A stretch of DNA of 64,000 nt from the NCBI RefSeq assembly GCF_019218755.1, contig NZ_JAHUWZ010000005.1, positions 372,001 to 436,000 on the forward strand. The letters run 5' to 3'. The position numbers and the translations under genes are program-made. The notes below the pieces were generated by a model, which did not search any database, was not told where the DNA came from, and saw only the letters and a list, made by a program, of their open reading frames with translations. Position 1 is the first letter of the stretch. Each line of letters opens with the position of its first letter. This document shows, one piece after another, positions 34,635-45,101 of this stretch. This DNA is from Acidovorax sp. sif1233 (GTDB lineage Bacteria > Pseudomonadota > Gammaproteobacteria > Burkholderiales > Burkholderiaceae_C).

Positions 34635-35008
34635 GTGACCCGCGCTTCGACGCAGTCGCCGCCGTGCTGCAGGACTATTTCGACGGCCTGTGCCACAGCG
34701 ACACGCAGCGCCTGCGCCGCGTGTTCCACCCGCAGGCGGTCTATGCCTGCGCCACGGCCGAGCCTGCGGTGATCCTGCGCATGGAGGCGTATTTCCCCAT
34801 CGTGGACCAGCGCCCCTCGCCTGCCAGCCGGGGCGAGACGGTGCAGGAGCGCATCCTGTCGATTGAATTCGCCGGACCGGTGACGGCCCTGGCCAAGGTC
34901 GAATGCGCCATCCTGCCCAAGCACTTCACCGACCTGCTGACCCTGATCCACGTGGACGGGCGCTGGCAGATCATTGCCAAGGTGTTTCACTACGAACTGG
35001 ATCGCTGA
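34631..35008 (+). CDS. NTF2-like (lumazine-binding-type) protein
   Basis: Encodes 125 aa. It shows AVLQDYFDGLCHSDTQRLRRVFHPQAVY and LLTLIHVDGRWQIIAKVFHYE, the cone-shaped NTF2/SnoaL fold grouped with putative lumazine-binding proteins. Translationally coupled to the tautomerase gene. The set GST + tautomerase + NTF2-like suggests a small detoxification or degradation operon; the reaction is not known. Confidence 0.82.
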   Translation: MSDPRFDAVAAVLQDYFDGLCHSDTQRLRRVFHPQAVYACATAEPAVILRMEAYFPIVDQRPSPASRGETVQERILSIEFAGPVTALAKVECAILPKHFTDLLTLIHVDGRWQIIAKVFHYELDR

Positions 35009-35060
35009 GGCGGCGGTGCGTGCAAGCCGGTGGGCGAGTTCCTCCTTTCGGAAGGACTCA

Positions 35061-35113
35061 TTTATTGATAGCTGTTAGCGCTTGCCAGATAAGCGCTAGA
35101 GCCCATTTTGGCT
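35061..35113 (+). repeat. R1 dispersed hairpin repeat, copy 5
   Basis: AT box ATTTATTGATAGCTG, then the 8-bp stem TAGCGCTT-N7-AAGCGCTA at 35077-35099, then GAGCCCATTTTGG. It lies between the convergent NTF2-like and GspE-type genes. Confidence 0.8.
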
Positions 35114-35152
35114 AAAAAACCGGCGACAGGCACCACCGGCGGTGTGCCCGCC

Positions 35153-37060
35153 TCACAGGTTGGTCGCCGCGACCACTTCCGACATGTCGGTCAGCCCCTG
35201 CAGCACCTTCTCGATGCCGTCCTGGCGCAGGGTCAGCATGCCGGCGGCCAGTGCCGAGTGGCGGATGTCCGAGGCGGGGGCGCGGTGGCGGATGTGCTGG
35301 CGAATGGTCTCGTCGCTCAGCATCAGTTCATGGATGCCCAGCCGGCCGTGGTAGCCATGGCCGTCGCATTGCGTGCAGCCCACATGGCGCCACAGGCGCA
35401 GCTCGCCCTGCGCTCCGCCGTGCTGCTGGCGCCAGCGCGCCACCTGTGCCGCGCGGGCCTCGGGGGTGTTGTGGGTGCCGCTGTCCAGGTACTGCGACGC
35501 CAGGCCCAGCAGCGTGTCGTGGTCGGCCACACGCGGCGCGCGGCAGGCCGTGCACAGGCGGCGCACCAGGCGCTGGGCCAGGATGGCGAGCAGCGAATCG
35601 GAGAAGTTGAACGGGTCCAGGCCCATCTCCAGCAGCCGCGCAATGCTCTCGGGCGCCGAGTTGGTGTGCAGGGTGGACAGCACCAGGTGCCCCGTCAGCG
35701 AAGCCTCGATGGCGATGCGCGCGGTTTCCTCGTCGCGCATCTCGCCGATCATGATCACGTCCGGGTCGGCGCGCAAAAAGGTGCGCATGGCGGCGGCAAA
35801 GGTCCAGCCGATGCGCGGGTTCACCTGCACCTGGCGCAGCCCTTCCTGGGTGATCTCGATGGGGTCTTCGGCCGTCCAGATCTTGCGGCCTGCCGTGTTG
35901 ATGTCGCGCACCACCGAGTGCAGCGTGGTCGTCTTGCCGCAGCCCGTGGGGCCGCACACCAGCACCAGGCCATAGCTTTTCTGCACCACCGCCCGCAGGG
36001 CCTGCAGGTTGGGCGGGCTCAGGCCGATGTTCTCCAGTGGCAGCGGCTTGGCACCGGCCAGCAGGCGCAGCACCACGTCCTCCAGCCCGCGCGAGGTGGG
36101 CACGGTGACCACGCGCAGCTCCACCGGCGGGCCGCCGAAGCGGGCGAAGTCGATCTTGCCGTCCTGGGGCTTGCGGTGCTCCGAGATGTCCATGCCCGCC
36201 ATGATCTTGATGCGCGCCACCATCGCGAAGCGGTAGCGCGCGGGCAGCTCCAGGTAGGGCGTGAGGTCGCCGTCGATGCGCAGGCGGATGCGCACGTTCT
36301 GCGGAGCGGGCTCGGTCTCGATGTGGATGTCGGACGCGCGGTGGTGGATGGCTTCGTCGATCACCGAGTTGATGAGCCGCACCAGGGTGTTGTCCGACTC
36401 GCTGATCACGTCGGCCTGCTCGGAGTCCGTGTCCGGGACGGTGCTGCCCAGGTTGGCGGCCAGCTCGCGCGAGGTGGCGCGGGCGGCGGCGGTGGCGTCA
36501 GAGGCGCCGCCAGGCTGGGTGCGGTAGGCGCTGTGGATGGCGGGCATCAGCGTGCCTGGCGCGGCCTGCAGCGGAATGAGCCGGCGCTGCGTGAGAAACC
36601 GCAGTTCGTCCAGCAGCACGCGATCGAGCGGGTCGGCCATCAGCAGTACCAGCGCATCCTCGCGGGCGATCAGCGGCAGCACGGATTCACGTTCGGCCAT
36701 CGCCCGGGGCACCAGGGCTAGGGCCGCCGCCTCGGGCGTGATGTCGCCGGGGTGCACGGTGTACTCGCCCAGCCACGCGGCAATGACCTGGCGCAACTGC
36801 TCCTGGGTCAGGACGCCATCCTCCACCAGAATCTGTCCGATCAGCCGGTGCTGCCCGCCGCTGCGCTCCTGCTGCTGGGTCTGCAAGCCGTCTTGCAGGG
36901 CCGAGGGTGACACCATGCCGGCATGGATCAGCGCCTCGCCCAGGTGCCGCGCTTTGCCGACGGTGGGGTGGGGAGTGGAGAGCTGCTTCCACAAGGATTC
37001 CGCGTTGACGGGGCGAAAACCATGGGGCGGGGGGGCGGTGGAGGCAGCGGTGTCGGGCAT
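35153..37060 (-). CDS. GspE/PilB-family secretion ATPase, orphan
   Basis: Encodes 635 aa from the ATG at 37060. The N-terminal GspE-N/MshEN region (about residues 20-170) carries LIGQILVEDGVLTQEQLRQVIAAWLGE; the AAA-type core has Walker A CGPTGCGKTTTLHSV, the Asp box TAEDPIEI, Walker B MIGEMRDEETA and the His box STLHTNSAP. A C4 zinc site is formed by CTAC and CTQC near residues 520 and 570. It powers type II secretion or type IV pilus assembly, but no gspF/pilC, pilin or secretin gene is adjacent, so its machine is encoded elsewhere. Confidence 0.9.
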   Translation of the reverse strand: MPDTAASTAPPPHGFRPVNAESLWKQLSTPHPTVGKARHLGEALIHAGMVSPSALQDGLQTQQQERSGGQHRLIGQILVEDGVLTQEQLRQVIAAWLGEYTVHPGDITPEAAALALVPRAMAERESVLPLIAREDALVLLMADPLDRVLLDELRFLTQRRLIPLQAAPGTLMPAIHSAYRTQPGGASDATAAARATSRELAANLGSTVPDTDSEQADVISESDNTLVRLINSVIDEAIHHRASDIHIETEPAPQNVRIRLRIDGDLTPYLELPARYRFAMVARIKIMAGMDISEHRKPQDGKIDFARFGGPPVELRVVTVPTSRGLEDVVLRLLAGAKPLPLENIGLSPPNLQALRAVVQKSYGLVLVCGPTGCGKTTTLHSVVRDINTAGRKIWTAEDPIEITQEGLRQVQVNPRIGWTFAAAMRTFLRADPDVIMIGEMRDEETARIAIEASLTGHLVLSTLHTNSAPESIARLLEMGLDPFNFSDSLLAILAQRLVRRLCTACRAPRVADHDTLLGLASQYLDSGTHNTPEARAAQVARWRQQHGGAQGELRLWRHVGCTQCDGHGYHGRLGIHELMLSDETIRQHIRHRAPASDIRHSALAAGMLTLRQDGIEKVLQGLTDMSEVVAATNL

Positions 37061-37082
37061 CAATGGTCAGGGGCGGGCATCG

Positions 37083-37898
37083 TCAAAGGCTGAAGTCATA
37101 GTCCACCGTGATGGGCGCGTGGTCCGAGAATTTCTCACCTTTGTAGATGGATTCAGCACGTGCCAGCGCCGCGATCGCGGGGGTGGCCAGGTGGTAATCC
37201 AGCCGCCAGCCCACGTTGTTGGCATACGCCTGCCCCCGGTTGCTCCACCACGTGTAGGCGGTGTCGGTGGCGGTAGGTTGTAACTGGCGGTAAACGTCTA
37301 TGATGCCGCCGCCTTCATCAGTTGTGTGCAACAACTTTGTCATCCAGGCCCGCTCTTCGGGCAAAAAACCACTGTTTTTCTGGTTGCTGCGCCAGTTTTT
37401 GAGGTCGATTTGCTGGTGCGCAATGTTGATGTCGCCGCACAGGATGAAGTCGCGTTCGCCCTTGACTTTCATCAGATGGGGATGGAACTCGGCGAGGAAG
37501 CGGAACTTGGCCAGCTGGCGTTCCTCGCCGGACGAGCCGCTGGGGAAATAGGCGCTGATGATGGACAGCTTGCGGGCCGGCGTGTCAAAGCGCAGTTCCA
37601 CGTAGCGGCCTTCTGTATCGAACTCTGGCGACCCATAGCCAATGACTACATCAGAGGGTTCATGCCGGGTATAGATGCCCACGCCGGAATAGCCCTTTTT
37701 CTGGGCAAAGTGGAAGTGACCCTGCAGGCCGGCCAGGCGCTCGAAGCGGTTGGCCATGTCGGCCGCCTGGGCCTTCACTTCCTGCACGCAAATACAATCC
37801 GGCCGCGTGGCTGCCATCCAGCTTTCCACGCCTTTGCTGGTGGCCGAGCGGATGCCATTGAGATTGAGGCTGGTTAACTTGAACAAGGATTTCCCCAT
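37083..37898 (-). CDS. xth: exodeoxyribonuclease III
   Basis: Encodes 271 aa from the ATG at 37898 (MGKSLFKLTSLNLNGIRSA). ExoIII/AP endonuclease marks: SLNLNGIRSA, the metal Glu in CVQEVKAQ, FILCGDINIAHQQIDLKNW and the final FSDHAPITVDYDF with the catalytic Asp-His. It removes abasic sites and 3' blocking groups in base excision repair. The start shares the palindrome CATG with the start codon of the divergent pyrE gene; a TTG four codons later is an alternative start. Confidence 0.93.
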   Translation of the reverse strand: MGKSLFKLTSLNLNGIRSATSKGVESWMAATRPDCICVQEVKAQAADMANRFERLAGLQGHFHFAQKKGYSGVGIYTRHEPSDVVIGYGSPEFDTEGRYVELRFDTPARKLSIISAYFPSGSSGEERQLAKFRFLAEFHPHLMKVKGERDFILCGDINIAHQQIDLKNWRSNQKNSGFLPEERAWMTKLLHTTDEGGGIIDVYRQLQPTATDTAYTWWSNRGQAYANNVGWRLDYHLATPAIAALARAESIYKGEKFSDHAPITVDYDFSL

Positions 37899-38595
37899 GG
37901 TGGATGTTGGCGCGCAAACCTCAGAGCAGGGCCAGCTCGCGCAGGATTTTGTACGGTTTGCCGTCGAATCAGGCGTGCTGCGGTTCGGTGAATTCAAGAC
38001 CAAGGCGGGCCGCCTGAGTCCGTATTTCTTCAATGCGGGCCTGTTCGATGATGGCCGCAAGATCGGCCGGCTCGCGGAATTCTATGCAAAAGCCCTGCTG
38101 GCCAGCGGCATCGAATTCGACATGGTTTTTGGCCCGGCCTACAAGGGCATTCCCCTGGCGGCCACGGTCGCGGTGGAGCTGGCCCGACTGGGGCGCAACG
38201 TGCCTTTTGCCTACAACCGCAAGGAGGCCAAGGACCATGGCGAGGGCGGCACGCTCGTGGGCGCCCCGCTCAAGGGGCGGGTGCTGATCGTGGACGACGT
38301 CATGTCGGCCGGCACCGCCGCCCGCGAATCGATCGCCATCATCCGCGCCGCGGGCGCCACGCCCCACGCGGTGGCCATAGCGCTGGACCGGCAGGAAAAA
38401 GCCACGGAGAATGGCCAGGATGTGGACCACAGCGCGGTGCAGTACGTTCGCGGGCAACTGGGCATGCAGGTGTGCGCCATTGCCCGACTGGCAGACTTAT
38501 TGCTGTACCTCTCGCACAACGGGGAAGAGGGGATGCGCTCCCATCATGAGAAAGTGCTGGCCTACCGCCAGCGGTATGGCGTCAACGAAGGGTAG
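37897..38595 (+). CDS. pyrE: orotate phosphoribosyltransferase
   Basis: Encodes 232 aa from the ATG at 37897, preceded by AAGGA seven bases upstream; a long upstream extension of the frame lies inside xth and is not used. Seen: FVRFAVESGVLRFGEFKTKAGRLSPYFFNAG, FGPAYKGIPLAATVAVEL, FAYNRKEAKDHGEGG and the PRPP loop VLIVDDVMSAGTAARES. It makes orotidine 5'-phosphate in pyrimidine synthesis. Confidence 0.97.
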   Translation: MVDVGAQTSEQGQLAQDFVRFAVESGVLRFGEFKTKAGRLSPYFFNAGLFDDGRKIGRLAEFYAKALLASGIEFDMVFGPAYKGIPLAATVAVELARLGRNVPFAYNRKEAKDHGEGGTLVGAPLKGRVLIVDDVMSAGTAARESIAIIRAAGATPHAVAIALDRQEKATENGQDVDHSAVQYVRGQLGMQVCAIARLADLLLYLSHNGEEGMRSHHEKVLAYRQRYGVNEG

Positions 38596-38600
38596 ATGAT

Positions 38601-39308
38601 TTGAGCAAGTCGGCGTGGATCATGGGCGGTGTTCTGCTGGTCACCCTGGGCGCCGAGCTGGCCTTGGCACAGCCCCAGGGTGCGCCCGGCAGCATCTATA
38701 CCTGTGTGGACCGCAATGGGCGCCGGCTGACGGCCGACCGGCCCATTCCCGAATGCCTGGACCGGGAGCAGCGCGAGCTGAGCCCCTCGGGCATCACGCG
38801 CCGGCAGATCGGGCCGTCGCTCACCGAGCTGGAGCGTGCGGCCCAGGACGCCCAGAACCGCAAGGATGCCGAGGAGCGGGCCCGCGTGGTGGAGGAGCGC
38901 CGGCGCGAACGCGTGCTGGTGACGCGCTACCCCGACAAGGCGGCCCACGATGTGGAGCGCGCGGCCGCGATCCAGCTGGTGGACGATGTGACCGCCACCG
39001 CCGAAAAGCGCATTGCCGAGCTGAAAGCGGAGCGCAAGAAGCTGGATGTGGAAATGGAGTTCTACAAGAAGGACCCCAACAAGGCACCCATGACGCTGCG
39101 CCGCAAGATCGGTGAAGTCGATGACAGCGTTGCCGAGCAGCAGCGGTTCATTGCCGGCCAGGACCAGGAAAAGCGGCGCGTGCACGCGCGGTTCGATGCG
39201 GAACTGGCCCATCTGCGCAAGCTGTGGGACGCGCAGCGTGTGCCTCCCGCCATGGGCTCGGCCAGTGCCGTTCCCCCCGTTGGCGCACCGGCGGCGCGCG
39301 TGCCCTAG
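38601..39308 (+). CDS. DUF4124 domain-containing exported protein with coiled coil
   Basis: Encodes 235 aa if the TTG at 38601 is used (MSKSAWIMGGVLLVTL); this gives a proper signal peptide ending ELALA/Q, whereas the ATG at 38622 loses the positive charge. A GAAGGG ribosome site stands 8 bp upstream. DUF4124 motif SIYTCVDRNGRRLTADRPIPEC comes next, followed by long charged helices (about residues 75-190) likely to form a coiled coil. It follows pyrE after 5 bp and ends at a strong terminator. Function unknown. Confidence 0.82.
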   Translation: MSKSAWIMGGVLLVTLGAELALAQPQGAPGSIYTCVDRNGRRLTADRPIPECLDREQRELSPSGITRRQIGPSLTELERAAQDAQNRKDAEERARVVEERRRERVLVTRYPDKAAHDVERAAAIQLVDDVTATAEKRIAELKAERKKLDVEMEFYKKDPNKAPMTLRRKIGEVDDSVAEQQRFIAGQDQEKRRVHARFDAELAHLRKLWDAQRVPPAMGSASAVPPVGAPAARVP

Positions 39309-39325
39309 GGCCGGGCTGGGGAAGT

Positions 39326-39362
39326 AAAAACAAAGGGGCCCTGCGGCCCCTTTTGTTTTTTT
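39326..39362. terminator. bidirectional rho-independent terminator
   Basis: AAAAACAAAGGGGCC-CTGC-GGCCCCTTTTG-TTTTTT: an A-run, a GC stem with four-base loop and a T-run. It serves the convergent pyrE/DUF4124 unit and the gatCAB operon, which ends at 39400. Confidence 0.9.
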
Positions 39363-39399
39363 ACCGTGCCTTTGCCCCGCAGGGCAGGCTGGTCAGGCG

Positions 39400-40908
39400 T
39401 CAGCTGCCCAGCTTTGCGCGCAGCAGATCATTGACCTGCTGCGGGTTGGCCTTGCCCTTGCTGGCTTTCATGATCTGGCCGACCAGCGCATTGAACGCCT
39501 TGTCCTTGCCCGCGCGGAACTGGGCCACGTTCTCGGGGTTGGCGGCGATGACTTCGTCGATGATTTTCTCCAGCGCGCCGGAGTCGTTCATCTGCTTGAG
39601 GCCCTTGGATTCGATGATCTCGTCGATTTTTTTGAGATCTTCTATCGCGCGGTCAACATATCCATCAGAGATAGGTTGCCCAGCAATCACACCTGCATCC
39701 CAGAGTGTTTCAAACACCTGCTTCGCAGCGTTGTTGCTAATCGTGCGATCGCCAATGCGCTGGATCAGAGCGCCCAGTTGAGTGCTACTCACCTTGGCAT
39801 CGTCGATACCAATCTCTTCCATGTTCAAGCGACGCGATAGCTCGCCCATTACCCAATTGGATGCCAGCTTGGCTTGGCCGCAAACCTTGGCAGCCGCCTC
39901 GAAGTACGCCGCCATGGCCTTGCTCTGCGTGAGCGTCGTGGCGTCGTACTCGGGCAGGCCGTAGTCGGCCACGAAGCGCGCGGCCATGGTGCGGGGCAAT
40001 TCGGCCATCAGCGCCCGCTGTTCCTGCACCCATTGCTCCGAAATGTGCAGCGGCGGCAGGTCCGGGTCGGGGAAGTAGCGGTAGTCCGCCGCGTCCTCCT
40101 TGGTCCGCATTGCACGCGTTTCGCCCGTGTCCGGGTCGAACAGCACGGTGGCCTGCTGGATGGCGTGGCCGTCCTCGATCTGGTCGATCTGCCAGCGGAT
40201 CTCGTAGTCGATCGCCTGCTGCATGAACTTGAACGAGTTCAGGTTCTTGATCTCGCGGCGCGTGCCCAGCGGCCCGCCGGGCTTGCGCACGGACACGTTG
40301 GCGTCGCAGCGGAAGCTGCCCTCCTGCATGTTGCCGTCGCAGATGCCGATCCAGGTCACGATCTTGTGCAGCTCTTTCGCATAGGCCACGGCTTCATCGG
40401 ACGAGCGCATGTCGGGCTCGGTCACGATCTCCAGCAGGGGCGTGCCGGCGCGGTTCAGGTCAATGCCGCTTTGGCCGACGAAGTCTTCGTGCAGGGACTT
40501 GCCCGCATCCTCTTCCAGATGGGCGCGGACCAGGCGCACGGTTTTCTTTTCGTCGCCGAGGAAAAATTCCACCTCGCCGCCCTGCACCACCGGGATCTCG
40601 AACTGGCTGATCTGGTAGCCCTTGGGTAGGTCGGGGTAGAAGTAGTTTTTACGGGCAAAAATACTCACTGGCGCAATGTGGGAACCGAGGGCCAGTCCTA
40701 ATTTGATAGCGCAGGCCACCGCCTCGCGGTTCATCACGGGGAGCGTGCCGGGCAGGGCCAGGTCCACCGCGCAGGCCTGGGTGTTGGGCTCGGCGCCGAA
40801 GGCGGTGGGCGCGCGGCTGAAGATCTTGCTCTGCGTGGCGAGCTGGGTGTGGGTTTCGAAGCCGATGACGACTTCATAACCGTGGATCAATTTGCTGGTC
40901 GTCGTCAT
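39400..40908 (-). CDS. gatB: Asp/Glu-tRNA amidotransferase subunit B
   Basis: Encodes 502 aa, full length. [26 protein letters not shown], the [19 protein letters not shown] motif and [13 protein letters not shown]-type sequence (read here as [20 protein letters not shown]) are diagnostic. The C-terminal YqeY-like tail recognises tRNA. With GatC and GatA it converts Glu-tRNA(Gln) and/or Asp-tRNA(Asn). Follows gatA after 1 bp. Confidence 0.97.
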   Translation of the reverse strand: MTTTSKLIHGYEVVIGFETHTQLATQSKIFSRAPTAFGAEPNTQACAVDLALPGTLPVMNREAVACAIKLGLALGSHIAPVSIFARKNYFYPDLPKGYQISQFEIPVVQGGEVEFFLGDEKKTVRLVRAHLEEDAGKSLHEDFVGQSGIDLNRAGTPLLEIVTEPDMRSSDEAVAYAKELHKIVTWIGICDGNMQEGSFRCDANVSVRKPGGPLGTRREIKNLNSFKFMQQAIDYEIRWQIDQIEDGHAIQQATVLFDPDTGETRAMRTKEDAADYRYFPDPDLPPLHISEQWVQEQRALMAELPRTMAARFVADYGLPEYDATTLTQSKAMAAYFEAAAKVCGQAKLASNWVMGELSRRLNMEEIGIDDAKVSSTQLGALIQRIGDRTISNNAAKQVFETLWDAGVIAGQPISDGYVDRAIEDLKKIDEIIESKGLKQMNDSGALEKIIDEVIAANPENVAQFRAGKDKAFNALVGQIMKASKGKANPQQVNDLLRAKLGS

Positions 40909-40909
40909 G

Positions 40910-42412
40910 TCACAGGCCTCCGGGTTGGCGGAGGTGGAAGTCGGTGGCTTGCTGCAGGCGGTGCGCAGCGTTCAGAAGGCGGGCTTCCTGGAAGTAGTTA
41001 CCGATGAGCTGCAGGCCCACTGGCATGCCGCCTTCGCCAAAGCCGGCGGGCACGCTCATGCCCGGCAGGCCGGCCAGGGAGCCGGGCAGGGTGAAGATGT
41101 CGGCCAGGTAGTCGGCCAGCGGGTCGTTGCCGTGTTCGCCCAGCTTCCAGGCCACGGTGGGGGCCACGGGGCCGGCGATCACATCGCATTCCTTGAACGC
41201 GTTCTGGAAGTCGTCGGCGATCATGCGGCGGATCTTCTGCGCCTGCAGGTAGTAGGCGTCGTAGTAGCCGTGACTCAGCACGTAGGCGCCGATCATGATG
41301 CGGCGCTTGACCTCGTCGCCAAAACCTTCGGCGCGGGTCTTCTTGTACATGTCCACCAGGTCGGTGTAGTCCTTGGCGCGGTGGCCGAACTTCACGCCGT
41401 CAAAGCGGCTGAGGTTGGACGACGCCTCGGCGGGCGCGATGATGTAGTACACCGGGATGGACAGTTCGGTGCGCGGCAGGCTGATGGGCACGAGCCTGGC
41501 GCCGAGCTTTTCGTATTCCTTCAGGGCGCCGTCGACCGCGGCGCGCACGTCGGGCGCGAGGCCCTCGCCAAAGAACTCGGCGGGAATGCCGATGCGCAGG
41601 CCGTCGATGCTGCCGTTCAGGTGGGCGCTGAAGTTTTCGGCTGGCACATCGAGGCTGGTCGAATCGCGGTCCGGGTCGGGGCCGCACATGGCGGACAACA
41701 GCAGCGCGCAGTCTTCGGCGCTGCGGGCCATGGGGCCGGCCTGGTCCAGGCTGGAGGCGAATGCGATCATGCCGTAGCGGCTGGCGCGGCCATAGGTGGG
41801 CTTGATGCCGGTGATGCCACAGAACGATGCGGGCTGGCGGATGGAGCCGCCTGTGTCGGTGCCGGTGACGGCAGGGGCCAGGCGCGCGGCCACGGCCACG
41901 GCGCTGCCGCCCGACGAGCCGCCGGGGATGCGGTGGGTGTCCCAGGGGTTGCGCACGGGCGCGGGGGCGTCGAAGCCCACGGGCGCCACGGCCGAGTTTT
42001 CATTGGACGAACCCATCGCGAACTCGTCGCAGTTGAGCTTGCCCAGGGTGACGGCGCCCGCGTCGGCCAGGCGGGTGACCACGGTGGCGTCGAACGGAGA
42101 CTGGTAGCCCGCCAGCATCCTGGAGCCTGCGGTGCTGGGGAAGTCGCGCGTGACGAAGATGTCCTTGTGGGCGATCGGCACGCCTTCCAGCGCGCCCGCC
42201 GTGCCGGCGGCAAGGCGGGCGTCAGCGGCCTGCGCCTGCGCCAGGGTGGCGTCTTCGTTCAGGGCCACGTAGGCGCCCAGGTTCTGGTGCGCCTTGGCGC
42301 GGGCCAGGAAATGCCGGGCGGCTTCGACGGCGGAGAATTGCTTGTTGCGCAGGCCGGCGGCCAGCTCGGAAACGCCCAGGTCGTGCAGGGCTTTGGTCGT
42401 TGTCGTGCTCAT
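40910..42412 (-). CDS. gatA: Asp/Glu-tRNA amidotransferase subunit A
   Basis: Encodes 500 aa. Amidase-signature triad: Lys in [10 protein letters not shown] (about 85), Ser in [10 protein letters not shown] (about 160) and the Ser of [11 protein letters not shown] (about 184). It supplies ammonia from glutamine to GatB. Middle gene of gatC-gatA-gatB. Confidence 0.97.
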   Translation of the reverse strand: MSTTTTKALHDLGVSELAAGLRNKQFSAVEAARHFLARAKAHQNLGAYVALNEDATLAQAQAADARLAAGTAGALEGVPIAHKDIFVTRDFPSTAGSRMLAGYQSPFDATVVTRLADAGAVTLGKLNCDEFAMGSSNENSAVAPVGFDAPAPVRNPWDTHRIPGGSSGGSAVAVAARLAPAVTGTDTGGSIRQPASFCGITGIKPTYGRASRYGMIAFASSLDQAGPMARSAEDCALLLSAMCGPDPDRDSTSLDVPAENFSAHLNGSIDGLRIGIPAEFFGEGLAPDVRAAVDGALKEYEKLGARLVPISLPRTELSIPVYYIIAPAEASSNLSRFDGVKFGHRAKDYTDLVDMYKKTRAEGFGDEVKRRIMIGAYVLSHGYYDAYYLQAQKIRRMIADDFQNAFKECDVIAGPVAPTVAWKLGEHGNDPLADYLADIFTLPGSLAGLPGMSVPAGFGEGGMPVGLQLIGNYFQEARLLNAAHRLQQATDFHLRQPGGL

Positions 42413-42419
42413 GCGCGCC

Positions 42420-42719
42420 TCACTCGATCACTTTGGGGACGAGGAACAGGCCACGCTCCACGGCGGGGGCGCTCTTCTGGTTGGCTTCGCGCTGGTTGGG
42501 CTCGCTGGCCACGTCCTCGCGCAGCCGCAGGGCCACGTCCTGGACGGCCGCGACGGGGTGCGCCAGGGGCGTGATGCCCGAGGTATCCACAGCCCGCATC
42601 TGTTCCACGATGTCAAAGAAGCCATTGAGCTGGGTCAGCATGCGCTCACTTTCAGAGGGGGTCAGCTCAAGCCGTGCCAAATTGGCGATGCGGCCGATGT
42701 CCTGGGGGGTCAGTGCCAT
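42420..42719 (-). CDS. gatC: Asp/Glu-tRNA amidotransferase subunit C
   Basis: Encodes 99 aa ([20 protein letters not shown]). Small scaffold subunit that wraps GatA and Gat[26 protein letters not shown] is typical. First gene of the operon; divergent from mreB across 204 bp, an intergenic region with a Met-rich leader but no other gene. Confidence 0.96.
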   Translation of the reverse strand: MALTPQDIGRIANLARLELTPSESERMLTQLNGFFDIVEQMRAVDTSGITPLAHPVAAVQDVALRLREDVASEPNQREANQKSAPAVERGLFLVPKVIE

Positions 42720-42923
42720 AGGGAGGAGAATTGAGGGAAACCAGAAGTAAAGCTGTGATCCGGGCCGCGCCGGAGGGAGTTATTCACAGGGGATGGGGTA
42801 TTATCCCGGCTTTGCCGCAATACCCTCCTACCTGCCGGTCATTGTGCGAAAAAAGCGATATTTGACCCCGTAAACCCGGCGATGGCAGGCCGACGTGCAT
42901 GCCGTGCCTGAGAGGATTTTTGA

Positions 42924-43967
<1,044 letters not shown>

Positions 43968-44095
43968 GCCCCCGGGCCTGTATGCTGCAGGCACTTTTTT
44001 GCGCTCTGAACTGCATGACTGCACCCGCTCCAATGCTTTTTGAGCATGCGTCCGTGGCCCCGGCTTCACGCGACAGATCCTGACCGCTGCGCACG

Positions 44096-45019
44096 ATGCC
44101 ACTGGGTACCCTCGAGCGCAGCGCTCCGCCTTTCTTCAAACAGGGCCCTTCGGCCCTTTCGCGCCTGGCCGTCTATAGCGCGCTGGCGCTGTTCCTCATG
44201 GTGGCCGATGCACGTTTCCAGCTCACGGGGCCGTTCCGCCAGGCGGTTGCCACCGTGCTTTACCCGGTGCAGTGGCTGATGCTCAAGCCGGTGGAGTTCG
44301 CAAGCCATGGTTCCGGGTACTTCCAGTCGCTGCAGACCGCGCAGCAGGAACTGGACGCCGCGCGCAAGAAAATGACCGTGATGGGCCAGCGCGCCAACCA
44401 GGCGGAGCAGCTGGCCCTGGAGAACGAGCGGCTGCGGCAGCTGCTCGCGCTGCGCGGCCGCCTGGAGACGCCCGCGCAGGCCGCCGAGGTGATCTATGAC
44501 ACCGCCGACCCCTACACGCGCCGCGTGGTCATCGACCGGGGGCAGATGGGCGGCGTGGAGATGGGCGCGCCCGTGATGGATGAGGCGGGCGTGCTCGGCC
44601 AGGTGACGCGTGTCTTTCCGCTCGTGAGCGAGGTCACGCTGCTGGTGGACCGCGACCAGGCCATTCCGGTCCTCAACATTCGCACGGGTGCGCGGGGTGT
44701 CGCCTATGGGGATCCGGTGGCCGGGCATGGCGGCGGCATGGAGCTGCGCTTCATGCCCGCCAACGCCGATGTGCGGGAGGACGATCTGCTGACCACCAGC
44801 GGCGTGGATGGCCTGTACCCGTCGGGGCTCCCCGTGGCGCGGGTGGTGCGCGTGGAGCGCAGGGCCGATTCCGCCTTCGCGCGCATCTACTGCGTGCCCC
44901 TGGCCCAGGTGCAGGGCGCCCGCCATGTGGTGGTGCTCAAGCCGCTGGCCGACAACGAGCTGCCGCGGCCGGAGCCCGCGCACCCGGCGCCGGCGAAACG
45001 CGGGGGGCGCAAGGGATGA
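44096..45019 (+). CDS. mreC: rod-shape-determining protein MreC
   Basis: Encodes 307 aa. One N-terminal membrane helix (about residues 22-40), a coiled coil (QQELDAARKKMTVMGQRANQAEQLALENERLRQLLALRG) and the periplasmic beta domain with VVIDRGQMGGVEMGAPVMDEAGVLGQVTRVFP. It links MreB to PBP2/RodA. The C-terminus is Pro-rich. Confidence 0.96.
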   Translation: MPLGTLERSAPPFFKQGPSALSRLAVYSALALFLMVADARFQLTGPFRQAVATVLYPVQWLMLKPVEFASHGSGYFQSLQTAQQELDAARKKMTVMGQRANQAEQLALENERLRQLLALRGRLETPAQAAEVIYDTADPYTRRVVIDRGQMGGVEMGAPVMDEAGVLGQVTRVFPLVSEVTLLVDRDQAIPVLNIRTGARGVAYGDPVAGHGGGMELRFMPANADVREDDLLTTSGVDGLYPSGLPVARVVRVERRADSAFARIYCVPLAQVQGARHVVVLKPLADNELPRPEPAHPAPAKRGGRKG

Positions 45020-45101
45020 GGGCATCGCCTGTGCCTGCCATGGCCCTTGTGGGGCCGCGCGTCCTGCGCGATGGCCCGTGGCTGCCGCGGGGAGGTGCGC
45101 G

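Noticed and set aside
39630-39900. AT-richer patch inside gatB suggesting recent gene conversion
   Set aside because: A hand count gave 30/60 G+C at 39661-39720 and 30/60 at 39781-39840, but other parts of gatB (for example 40201-40260, 33/60) are nearly as low, so it is not a distinct patch.
40695-40715. TTTGATAGCGCAGGCC in gatB as a tenth R1 copy
   Set aside because: Only the short GATAGCGC piece matches; there is no AT box, hairpin or tail, and the protein sequence is normal for GatB.
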